Of a stretch of 5,522 nt of DNA, positions 1 through 5,522 are shown in pieces. The notes beneath the pieces were generated by a model that saw only the letters and a list, made by a program, of their open reading frames with translations, did no database searches and was not told where the DNA came from. How positions within the stretch are numbered: position 1 is the first letter of the stretch; each line of letters begins with the position of its first letter. Origin of the DNA: Spirochaetaceae bacterium (GTDB lineage Bacteria > Spirochaetota > Spirochaetia > SZUA-6 > Fen-1364); the NCBI GenBank assembly GCA_003141795.1, contig PLNO01000133.1, forward strand, positions 4,463-9,984, read 5' to 3'. A program made the position numbers and the translations under genes.

Positions 1-1864
1 TGGCCTCCATCTTCTGCGCCTGACGGAGCTGCTCCTCGCTCTGCCGCAGCGCCTCCTCCGTCTGGCGCGCGGAGGTCACGTCGTGGCCGATGGTCCCGAT
101 CTGGTAGCCGCGATTGGTGCTGATCGTGAAGGCGAACTGCTCGAAATCGATCTGCGTGCCGTCGGCGCGGAGGATCCGGCCGGTAATGGGCCTGTTGAGA
201 AAGCTCGACACACCCGTTGCCATTGCCTCACGGATCGTCGTCTCCAGCTGTCCTTCGATTTCCGGGCGCCACTTCTCTTTCGGCAGGATCCTCGCCTGGA
301 ACGACCACGCGGTGGTGCCGAGGACCGCCTCGCGGGAATACCCCGTCATGGCGGAGGCGCTGGAGTTGAACTCGATGATCCGCCCGTCCTCGTCCACGAG
401 CACGATCGCCTCCGTGGCCTGCTCGATGAAGCCGCGGAGCTTGGCCTCCGCCTCTTTGCGCTCCGTGATGTCCTGGTGGGTGCCCACCATGCGCACGGGT
501 GAGCCGTCGGCTGCGCGTTCGACGACAGAGCACCGGCAGAGGATCCACCGCCAGTCGCCGCTGCGCGTGCGCATTCGGTACTCGAACTGCCCCGGGGCGC
601 CGTCGTCGCGCAGGTGGGCCATCGCTGCGCTCAGGCTCGCCGCACGGTCGTCGGGGTGGAGCAGGCTCTCCCAGGAGGCCCTGCCGGGGGGAAGCTCCCC
701 GGGGGCGTATCCCAGCATCGTGTAGAAGCGGGGGCTCCAGAAGGAGTCATCCGGCAGAAGGACGTCCCAGAGCCCTTCGTTCGCGCTGTCCAGCGCGAGC
801 TGGAGACGCTCGCGGTTGAAACGCAGCTCTTCCTCCACCCGACGGCGCTCGGTCGTTTCATGGAGGACGATGAGCCTGCCCAGCGCGCCGCCCCCCGGGG
901 GCTCCAGGAGCGATACGGAGAGATCGAAGGCGCGATTCTCCTGGGGGATCGTGACCTCCGCCTTGCAGGAGCCAGCCTCTCGGTAGGGCTCCAGAACGGA
1001 ATCCCAGGGAGAGGGCAGCTGCGTCAAGCCGATGCCGGGGCTCGCCCGCTGGTTCAGCCCGAGCTCGGCGCCTGCCTTCTCATTGAATCCCACAAGGCGG
1101 CCTCTGACGTCGATGACGAGGGCGATATCCTCGATCGCCTGGAAGAGCACCGTGTTCACGATGGGAAGAAGATCGAACGCGCGGTAACGGAAGAACGCGA
1201 CAGCCACGAGGATCCCCGTGACGGAAACGGCAATGGAGGTCAGATCTCCCTGGAGCTGGGAGCCGGGAAATATCATGGCGAGGATCCCCGCGACGAGCGT
1301 GCAGAGCAGACCTATGGCGAGCAGCCAGGCCTGGCGCCGGGCCACCGCGGCAGACCCGTGCGCGGTGACGAAAAAGAGCACAATGTCGCCGAAGATGAGA
1401 AGCGCGGCATAGATGATGAGCACCCGCGTGCCCGGCCCCCGCGTATACTGGACAAAGGGGCTCATCCCTGCCGGGTCGAGATGGTAGCCAAGATGGAACA
1501 GGTGGATCGGGTCACCGCTGAGCACGAGTATCGTGGAGGCGATGGGAATGAAGAAGAGGGCGGCAATGCGAAAGGGGGTGAGCCATCGCAGCCGACGCGT
1601 GTTCTCCAGCGTCACGAGCGTGCACAGCACGGGGAGAAAGGCCACGGGAATCACGCGAATCTGGTTTCCGACGATCTTGCCGCTGAGACCGGGGATCGCC
1701 ATCTCCAGAGCGGACAATGCCGGCCACAACCCCGCAATCACCAGTGTGGCCGCAAGCAGGCGCGCAGCGCGCAGCTGACGAAAGCTCAGGCTGAATACGG
1801 CCAGCGCCATCATCACCGCGGCGGACACGACTTGTAGATAGAAGAAGATGGTGGATGCACCCAC
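1..1864 (-). CDS. Sensor histidine kinase, 7TM plus three PAS domains, N-terminal part (3' end outside window)
   Basis: The open frame runs from GTG 1864 off the left edge, with 621 residues visible. Residues 6-230 hold about seven hydrophobic segments ending in AFFRYRAFDLLPI, typical of the histidine-kinase N-terminal 7TM family. PAS1 is about 236-340, PAS2 about 350-471 (with a PAC part, GDWRWILCR, and ending GTHQDITERK) and PAS3 about 475-602. The last visible residues, SEEQLRQAQKMEA, are the linker that usually directly precedes the phospho-accepting H-box, so the HisKA and ATPase domains should lie just left of the window. It should be an inner-membrane kinase sensing a membrane or cytosolic cue through the 7TM and PAS modules; the ligand is unknown. 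The start is uncertain. In-frame GTG 1894 adds ten residues and lies 16 nt after the msrAB stop; neither GTG has a Shine-Dalgarno. I chose 1864 because TM1 begins soon after it and a TATACT lies 6 nt upstream. The family call is firm; the signal and the cognate regulator are not visible. Confidence 0.88.
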   Translation of the reverse strand, partial: MGASTIFFYLQVVSAAVMMALAVFSLSFRQLRAARLLAATLVIAGLWPALSALEMAIPGLSGKIVGNQIRVIPVAFLPVLCTLVTLENTRRLRWLTPFRIAALFFIPIASTILVLSGDPIHLFHLGYHLDPAGMSPFVQYTRGPGTRVLIIYAALLIFGDIVLFFVTAHGSAAVARRQAWLLAIGLLCTLVAGILAMIFPGSQLQGDLTSIAVSVTGILVAVAFFRYRAFDLLPIVNTVLFQAIEDIALVIDVRGRLVGFNEKAGAELGLNQRASPGIGLTQLPSPWDSVLEPYREAGSCKAEVTIPQENRAFDLSVSLLEPPGGGALGRLIVLHETTERRRVEEELRFNRERLQLALDSANEGLWDVLLPDDSFWSPRFYTMLGYAPGELPPGRASWESLLHPDDRAASLSAAMAHLRDDGAPGQFEYRMRTRSGDWRWILCRCSVVERAADGSPVRMVGTHQDITERKEAEAKLRGFIEQATEAIVLVDEDGRIIEFNSSASAMTGYSREAVLGTTAWSFQARILPKEKWRPEIEGQLETTIREAMATGVSSFLNRPITGRILRADGTQIDFEQFAFTISTNRGYQIGTIGHDVTSARQTEEALRQSEEQLRQAQKMEA

Positions 1865-1886
1865 GCGCGGAGTATAGCGCGCGGGG
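1860..1886 (-). promoter_or_regulatory. GC hairpin around the TATACT and start of the PAS kinase gene
   Basis: On the plus strand CGCGCG at 1864-1869 pairs with CGCGCG at 1878-1883 around an 8-nt loop. The stem extends as CCC 1860-1862 with GGG 1884-1886, leaving one bulged base at 1863. In the minus-strand RNA the 3' arm contains GUG 1864. No U-tract follows, so it does not look like a normal intrinsic terminator. It could hide the start in read-through mRNA from msrAB, or be a by-product of CG-rich sequence. The TATACT at 1871-1876 sits within the loop and could be a -10 element; no good -35 is seen. Confidence 0.3.
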
Positions 1887-1910
1887 CACCCCACATGAAT
1901 AGCGGGAAGT

Positions 1911-2990
1911 CTACTTTTGGAACAATTTTAGGTACTGGCCGTATCCCTCTTTCTGAAGATTGTCCACGGGAATGAAGCGCAGGGACGCGGAATCCATGCA
2001 ATAGCGCAGGCCTGTCGGCATTGGCCCATCGTCGAAGAGGTGTCCAAGATGGGAATCCGCGTAGCGGCTCCTGACCTCATTGCGCTCCATGCCGAGGCTC
2101 TTGTCCATCTTCAATACGACATTGCTCGGCACCAGGGGCCGGGTGAAGCTCGGCCATCCCGTCCCTGAATCGAACTTGTCCGTCGAGCTGAAGAGGGGCT
2201 CCCCCGAAACGATGTCGACGTAGATGCCGTCATGCTCGTTGTTGAAGTACTCGTTCTGGAAGGGCGGCTCCGTCCCGTCCCGCTGCGTGACGTCGAACTG
2301 CATGGCGGTGAGGGTCTTCTTCAGCTGGTCCTGCGCGGGCTTGCTCCACGTTCCCTTGATTGCCACGGCGGGGGGCGCCGCAGGGTCCATCGTGGCCTCG
2401 GTCCCCCAGGTCTTCGCGAAGAACTCCGGCCGCCCCGAGAACATGTAGTAGTTGTTGTAGGCGCCCGGATTCTTCTTGGTGTAATCCTGGTGATACTCCT
2501 CCGCCATGTAGAAGGCCTCCGCCTTGCGGATGTCGGTCACAACGGGGCGGGGGAGCTTTCCGGACTTGCCGAGCGCAGCCTTCGAGGCTTCCGCCTGCGT
2601 CTTCTGCTGATCGTCCGTCCAGTACACGATGGGCCTGTACTGGGGCCCCCTGTCGACGAACTGGCCGCCTCCATCTGTGGGATCGGTATGGTGCCAGTAC
2701 GCGTCCAGGAGCTCTGCATAGCTCACGCGGGCCGGATCCCAGGTGACCTTCACCGCCTCGATAAAGCCGTTCTCCGCATAGTTGTCGTAGTTGGGGTTCT
2801 TCGTCCTGCCCCCCGTATAGCCAGAGATGACGGAGATCGTCCCGTAGACCTTCTCCAGGGCGGACTGCATGCTCCAGAAGCAGCCGCCGGCGAAGATGGC
2901 CGTCTGCGGCTTCCCCGCAGGTTTTGTCGGTCCCGCCCAGACACCCGCCGCGGCGGCGAGCGTCAGTATGAGAACGATGAGTCTTTTCAT
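1911..2990 (-). CDS. msrAB: Exported bifunctional methionine sulfoxide reductase MsrA-MsrB
   Basis: This 359-aa protein reduces methionine sulfoxide in proteins: MsrA acts on the S epimer and MsrB on the R epimer. Residues 1-19 form a Sec-type signal peptide (MKR, hydrophobic core, VWA cleavage motif; no lipobox), so it should work outside the cytoplasm. MsrA is about 29-195: GGCFWS with catalytic C37, GYTGG, E78, D113 and Y118 in DRGPQYRP, and EEYHQDY. MsrB is about 213-345: [22 protein letters not shown] with H314 and H317, and [11 protein letters not shown] with catalytic C331. The CxxC zinc pairs of metal-binding MsrBs are absent. C37 and C331 are the only cysteines, so neither domain has a resolving Cys and an outside thiol must reduce each one directly. 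D333 stands where most MsrBs have Asn. The start at 2990 is set by AGGAGG seven bases upstream and by the signal peptide; the longer in-frame opening to 3317 is rejected. The gene begins 20 bp after the CcdA-TlpA gene, its likely reductant. Confidence 0.96.
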   Translation of the reverse strand: MKRLIVLILTLAAAAGVWAGPTKPAGKPQTAIFAGGCFWSMQSALEKVYGTISVISGYTGGRTKNPNYDNYAENGFIEAVKVTWDPARVSYAELLDAYWHHTDPTDGGGQFVDRGPQYRPIVYWTDDQQKTQAEASKAALGKSGKLPRPVVTDIRKAEAFYMAEEYHQDYTKKNPGAYNNYYMFSGRPEFFAKTWGTEATMDPAAPPAVAIKGTWSKPAQDQLKKTLTAMQFDVTQRDGTEPPFQNEYFNNEHDGIYVDIVSGEPLFSSTDKFDSGTGWPSFTRPLVPSNVVLKMDKSLGMERNEVRSRYADSHLGHLFDDGPMPTGLRYCMDSASLRFIPVDNLQKEGYGQYLKLFQK

Positions 2991-2997
2991 CGCATTT

Positions 2998-3003
2998 CCT
3001 CCT
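2998..3003 (-). promoter_or_regulatory. Shine-Dalgarno site of msrAB
   Basis: The minus strand reads AGGAGG, a perfect anti-16S match, seven bases before ATG 2990. It lies in the 20-bp gap after the upstream stop, so it fixes the msrAB start and allows efficient re-initiation on a shared transcript. Neither the upstream nor the downstream gene has a comparable site. Confidence 0.88.
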
Positions 3004-3010
3004 CTGAATC

Positions 3011-4819
3011 CTATCCGAATGTGAACGCGAACAGCCGCACCGTGCCCTTCACCTCGAGGCGAAGCACGTGCGGTCCTGCCGCATCCCCTGCAACGAGCTG
3101 GTACATCCTGCTCTCCGTCGGTGTAAAGCTTCCCCTTTTCACGTCGGGAGTATCCGGCGCCGGCTTCCCGTCGACGAGGACCGAAACGCTCCCGCCCTTC
3201 CCCTCGGGCTCCACGACGAGGAACACGTTGCGCGCGTCGAACCCGAGCTCGAGCGCTCCCCCGGCCGAAGGAACGACGTACTGCGGCTTGATCGTCCAGA
3301 CGCCGTTGAGGGTCCACTCGCCGTTCCCCGGAACATGCGCCGGGCGATAGTCGATGGGAACGTCAGCCTTGGGCATCACCGCCGAGGCGAAGCCCTTCCC
3401 CCGGTCATAGCCCAGATACGTCTCGGGGGTCATGTCCTGAAGCGTCGGGGCCGGCTTCGACACCAGGCCGCCGACGTTCGCCCCCGCTTCCTTCAAGAGC
3501 TGCTGGATGACCTTCTCCGACACGTCGTAATTGCCCTCGCCGAAGTGGAAGTAGCGCACGTTGCCCTTGGCGTCGATGAAGTAGTGCGCGGGCCAGTACT
3601 GGTTGGCGTAGGCGGTCCACTGCACATAGTCGTTATCCTGGACGACGGGCCACGTCACGCCGAGCTCCCTCACGGCGCGCGCCACGTTCGCCGTGCTCTT
3701 CTCGAACTCGAACTCCGGTGTGTGTACTCCCACGATCACGAGGCCCTTGTCCCGGTAGGTGTCGTACCACGCCCGCAGGTACGGGAGCGTGCGCACGCAG
3801 TTCACGCAGCTGTACGTCCAGAAGTCCACCACCACGACCTTGCCCCGCAAGGAGTCCAGGGTGAGCGGCATCGAGGTGCCCTGTTCGGCCTGTCCCGCGG
3901 CCGGGGACAGACCTTCCGTGTTGAACCACCTCCCCTGGGTGAGGAAGGCGGGTGCCGCGCCGTAGTTGCCGAGCACTCCGCCCTCGGGTGCGGTATCGGG
4001 AGCGGAGAAGACGCCCGGCGCGCTCGCCTGACGCGCGGCGCCGCCGGCGGTCGGCTGACGGGTCTTCAGTGCCGACTGCACCGGTGCGGTCTTCTCCAGC
4101 GCGGTGAGCCCTGTTCCGTACCCCGGCAGGGTCCTGAGGATGAAGGACTGGAACTGCCTGTCCCACCCGAAGCCGATGGCCACCCCCATCACGATCATGA
4201 GGACGCCGAAGCCCTTCTGGATCGCCCCGGCATGGCGGGTGAGCGCGGGCACCCGGTTGATCAGTGCCCTGCCGCCCAGCATGACGCCGAGCATGGGGAT
4301 CGAGGTCCCCAGCGTGTAGGCCAGGGTGATGAACACCGAGCCGCCGTCGACGTGCTGCGTCAGCGCGAGGCTGATCACGGAGGCCATGATCGGACCGACG
4401 CAGGGCGTCCAGATCAGGCCGAGGCTCAGGCCGACCACGATGCCGCTGACGTACCCCGCCCAGCGGGACTGTGGCACGCTGGCCCGGGAGCCGCGAGCGC
4501 TCCGGCTGGCGATCCGTGAGGTGACCATCTCGAACCTGTCGCGCAGCCACGGCACGAGCATCACGACGCCGAAGAGCACGATGAGCACCACGGCGACGAC
4601 CCGCAGCGCATCCACGGGGATGCCGAGGGCCTGCACGATGGCGGAGAGGCTCAGCGTGAAGGCGGTGAAGCTCACCACGAACCCGGTGAGCACGCCGAAG
4701 GGTCGGGCCCTCCCCCCCCCGACGCTGCCGGAGAGCACGATGGGCAGCACGGGGAGAATGCAGGGGGAGAGGATCGTTATGACCCCTGAAACGAACGCGA
4801 ATGCAAGGAGGACAACCAT
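3011..4819 (-). CDS. DipZ-like thiol-disulfide transporter: CcdA membrane domain fused to TlpA-like thioredoxin
   Basis: This 602-aa protein should carry electrons from cytoplasmic thioredoxin across the membrane to outside substrates. Residues 1-220 are a CcdA/DsbD-beta-type domain with about six membrane segments and the redox pair C20 ([11 protein letters not shown]) and C140 (WTPCVGP). An Ala/Pro/Gly-rich linker spans about 240-297. A TlpA/AhpC-like thioredoxin domain spans about 298-446, with WTYSCVNC (C338, C341) and the likely cis-Pro P410 in YWPAHYFID. Residues about 465-602 match the beta-rich C-terminal domain of mycobacterial DipZ ([11 protein letters not shown], a YVVPSAGG segment, a final RLFAFTFG). 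The four cysteines are the two redox pairs and nothing else. ATG 4819 fits the usual CcdA N-terminus, but no Shine-Dalgarno is seen, only a TATATT seven bases upstream. Codons 34-36 are GGG GGG GGG, a G9 run that could slip. With msrAB 20 bp downstream, the likely client is MsrAB. A cytochrome c maturation role is possible but nothing nearby supports it. Confidence 0.94.
   Translation of the reverse strand: MVVLLAFAFVSGVITILSPCILPVLPIVLSGSVGGGRARPFGVLTGFVVSFTAFTLSLSAIVQALGIPVDALRVVAVVLIVLFGVVMLVPWLRDRFEMVTSRIASRSARGSRASVPQSRWAGYVSGIVVGLSLGLIWTPCVGPIMASVISLALTQHVDGGSVFITLAYTLGTSIPMLGVMLGGRALINRVPALTRHAGAIQKGFGVLMIVMGVAIGFGWDRQFQSFILRTLPGYGTGLTALEKTAPVQSALKTRQPTAGGAARQASAPGVFSAPDTAPEGGVLGNYGAAPAFLTQGRWFNTEGLSPAAGQAEQGTSMPLTLDSLRGKVVVVDFWTYSCVNCVRTLPYLRAWYDTYRDKGLVIVGVHTPEFEFEKSTANVARAVRELGVTWPVVQDNDYVQWTAYANQYWPAHYFIDAKGNVRYFHFGEGNYDVSEKVIQQLLKEAGANVGGLVSKPAPTLQDMTPETYLGYDRGKGFASAVMPKADVPIDYRPAHVPGNGEWTLNGVWTIKPQYVVPSAGGALELGFDARNVFLVVEPEGKGGSVSVLVDGKPAPDTPDVKRGSFTPTESRMYQLVAGDAAGPHVLRLEVKGTVRLFAFTFG
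4712..4720 (-). repeat. G9 homopolymer inside the ccdA-tlpA gene
   Basis: Nine consecutive C on the plus strand (G on the coding strand) encode three glycines at residues 34-36, in the short loop after the first membrane segment. Loss of one G brings a TGA about a dozen codons later. Gain of one G enters a frame that stays open to about 3633. Such runs can slip in replication; whether this one does cannot be seen from one sequence. Confidence 0.85.
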
Positions 4820-4826
4820 GGGCTCA

Positions 4827-4832
4827 AATATA
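4827..4832 (-). promoter_or_regulatory. Possible -10 hexamer (TATATT) of the ccdA-tlpA gene
   Basis: The minus strand reads TATATT, five of six bases of the consensus, ending seven bases before ATG 4819, so transcription could begin at or next to the start codon. A GTGACA (five of six with the -35 consensus) lies 20 bp upstream, which is too far for a strong unaided promoter but overlaps the direct repeat. Promoter activity is inferred only. Confidence 0.3.
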
Positions 4833-4840
4833 CGGAGGAC

Positions 4841-4862
4841 GGGTCACGAAAGTGTCACGGGA
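4841..4862 (-). promoter_or_regulatory. Tandem 11-bp direct repeat, candidate response-regulator site upstream of ccdA-tlpA
   Basis: Two adjacent 11-mers, 4841-4851 and 4852-4862, match at 8 of 11 positions and share the core GTCACG (4843-4848 and 4854-4859), exactly one helical turn apart. Tandem half-sites at this spacing are typical of OmpR/PhoB-type response regulators. The repeat is in the 57-bp spacer between the kinase gene and the ccdA-tlpA gene, upstream of a TATATT, where an activator would bind. The match is short and could be chance. Confidence 0.35.
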
Positions 4863-4876
4863 GTCGCATCAATTCA

Positions 4877-5522
4877 TCACGGGGTCGCGAGGGTGAACGA
4901 GAAGCGCGCGCCTTGTCCGGGGGTGCTCTGCACCGTCAGGCTGCTCCCGTGGAGCTCCACGATCTGCCGGGCGATGGCGAGGCCGAGCCCCGCGCCGCCC
5001 GTGGCACGGTCGCGGCTCTTGTCGGCGCGGTAGAACCGCTCGAATACGTGGGGCAGGTCTTCGGGCGTGATACCCACGCCGGTATCCACCACCGTCACCC
5101 GCACCGTCTCCTGCTCGGGTTTCAGCAGTACATGCACGGCACCCTCCTCCGGCGTGAAACGCAGCGCATTGTCGATGAGGTTCGTGAGCACCCGCTCGAT
5201 CATGCCGACGTCGCAGGACACGAGGGGAAGGTCTCCGCTGGGCTCCACGTCGAGTGAGACCCCTCTGCTTTGGGCCGCGGGGGCCATCTTCAGAGCGACG
5301 TCCTGGGCGAGCTCGGCGATGGGCAGCGGCTCGCGGTGCAGCTCCACCTGCTTCGCCTCGAGCTTCGCCAGCTCGAAGAGCTCTTCCACGAGGTTCTGGA
5401 GGCTCGCCGTGTTGCGCAGGCTGATCTCCAGGAACCTCAACCTCTCCTCTGAGCTCAGCTGCGCGTCTTTCATTACCATGGTCTCCAGGTATCCCTGGAT
5501 CGAGGCAAGGGGACTGCGGAGT
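4877..5522 (-). CDS. Sensor histidine kinase, C-terminal catalytic core (5' end outside window)
   Basis: The last 214 residues of a two-component kinase are visible; the start and sensor domain lie beyond the right edge. The first residues, LRSPLASIQGYLE, follow the phospho-accepting His of an HDLRSPL-type H-box, so the His itself is just outside. The HisKA dimerisation helices cover about the first 65 residues, including FLEISLRNTASLQNLVEEL. The ATPase domain follows with its N-box (NLIDNALRFTPEEG), G1 box (VVDTGVGI), F-box (HVFERFYRAD) and G2 box (GGAGLGLAI), all intact. The pattern is that of classical HPK1-type kinases, whose partners are usually OmpR-type regulators; a partner gene would be expected upstream, outside the window. 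The stop at 4877 lies 57 bp before the ccdA-tlpA start, in the same direction, so the kinase may control or be co-transcribed with the redox genes. Confidence 0.93.
   Translation of the reverse strand, partial: LRSPLASIQGYLETMVMKDAQLSSEERLRFLEISLRNTASLQNLVEELFELAKLEAKQVELHREPLPIAELAQDVALKMAPAAQSRGVSLDVEPSGDLPLVSCDVGMIERVLTNLIDNALRFTPEEGAVHVLLKPEQETVRVTVVDTGVGITPEDLPHVFERFYRADKSRDRATGGAGLGLAIARQIVELHGSSLTVQSTPGQGARFSFTLATP

Noticed and set aside
614..1837. 407-codon open frame on the plus strand
   Set aside because: It lies antisense to the 7TM/PAS kinase, whose frame gives clear membrane and PAS sequence. Its own product is charged low-complexity sequence with no recognisable fold, as expected from GC-rich codon bias.
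1883..1892. GGGG-CA-CCCC inverted repeat after msrAB as a terminator
   Set aside because: The stem is four pairs with a two-base loop and no following T-run, so it is not a credible intrinsic terminator.
1895..1910. Possible terminator or promoter right after the msrAB stop
   Set aside because: The 16 bases show no hairpin, no Shine-Dalgarno and no convincing promoter element.
2991..3317. 109-residue in-frame N-terminal extension of MsrAB
   Set aside because: It would overlap the 3' end of ccdA-tlpA, is Arg/Gly-rich shadow sequence, and would bury the clear signal peptide and the AGGAGG-preceded ATG at 2990.
2232..3350. 372-codon open frame on the plus strand
   Set aside because: It is antisense to msrAB and the end of ccdA-tlpA, and crosses a real gene boundary; no motif seen.
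3068..4519. 483-codon open frame on the plus strand
   Set aside because: It is antisense to the ccdA-tlpA gene and rich in Arg, His and Gly, with no motif; a shadow.
3633..4550. 305-codon minus-strand frame inside ccdA-tlpA
   Set aside because: It is the +1 frame of the true gene and Arg-rich without motifs. It matters only as the frame entered after a +1 slip in the G9 tract.
4326..5033. 235-codon plus-strand open frame across the kinase/ccdA-tlpA spacer
   Set aside because: It is antisense to two well-supported genes, and its product has no recognisable domain.
1..5522. RNA genes, CRISPR array, insertion sequence or phage-type attachment site
   Set aside because: Nearly all of the window is occupied by four coding regions; no tRNA-like fold, spaced repeats, transposase motif or terminal inverted repeats were seen.

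Overview
The window is GC-rich bacterial DNA, by eye above 60% GC. All four recognisable genes lie on the minus strand and are packed closely, so they are read from right to left. The codon bias leaves long spurious open frames on the opposite strand. The species cannot be named from the sequence. The protein types (a 7TM/multi-PAS histidine kinase, a DipZ-type CcdA-TlpA fusion, an exported MsrAB) suggest a Gram-negative-type or other high-GC bacterium with an oxidising extracytoplasmic compartment.

Layout in transcription order. (1) 5522-4877 is the C-terminal kinase core of a sensor histidine kinase, cut by the window edge just after the phospho-accepting His would occur. (2) 4876-4820 is a 57-bp spacer with a tandem 11-bp direct repeat and a TATATT hexamer close to the next start. 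(3) 4819-3011 encodes a 602-aa DipZ-like protein: a CcdA membrane domain, a TlpA-like thioredoxin domain and a C-terminal DipZ-type beta domain. (4) 2990-1911, starting 20 bp downstream behind a perfect AGGAGG site, encodes a 359-aa exported MsrA-MsrB fusion. (5) From about 1864 (or 1894) to beyond base 1 runs a second sensor kinase with a 7TM N-terminal domain and three PAS domains. Its catalytic core lies outside the window.

The two central genes make a coherent methionine-sulfoxide repair pathway outside the cytoplasm. CcdA would pass electrons from cytoplasmic thioredoxin across the membrane to the TlpA domain, which would reduce MsrAB, which would repair oxidised methionines in exported proteins. 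The DipZ protein has exactly four cysteines, two per redox domain. MsrAB has exactly two, one catalytic cysteine per domain and no resolving cysteine. The flanking kinases suggest two-component control, but no response regulator is visible.

Points for a second look are the cysteine-minimal MsrAB, an Asn-to-Asp change next to the MsrB catalytic Cys, a G9 tract early in the ccdA-tlpA gene, the 11-bp-phased direct repeat, and a shared start architecture (no Shine-Dalgarno, TATA-like hexamer 6-7 nt upstream) that may mean leaderless transcripts. The gene families themselves are known; nothing here is clearly a new system.
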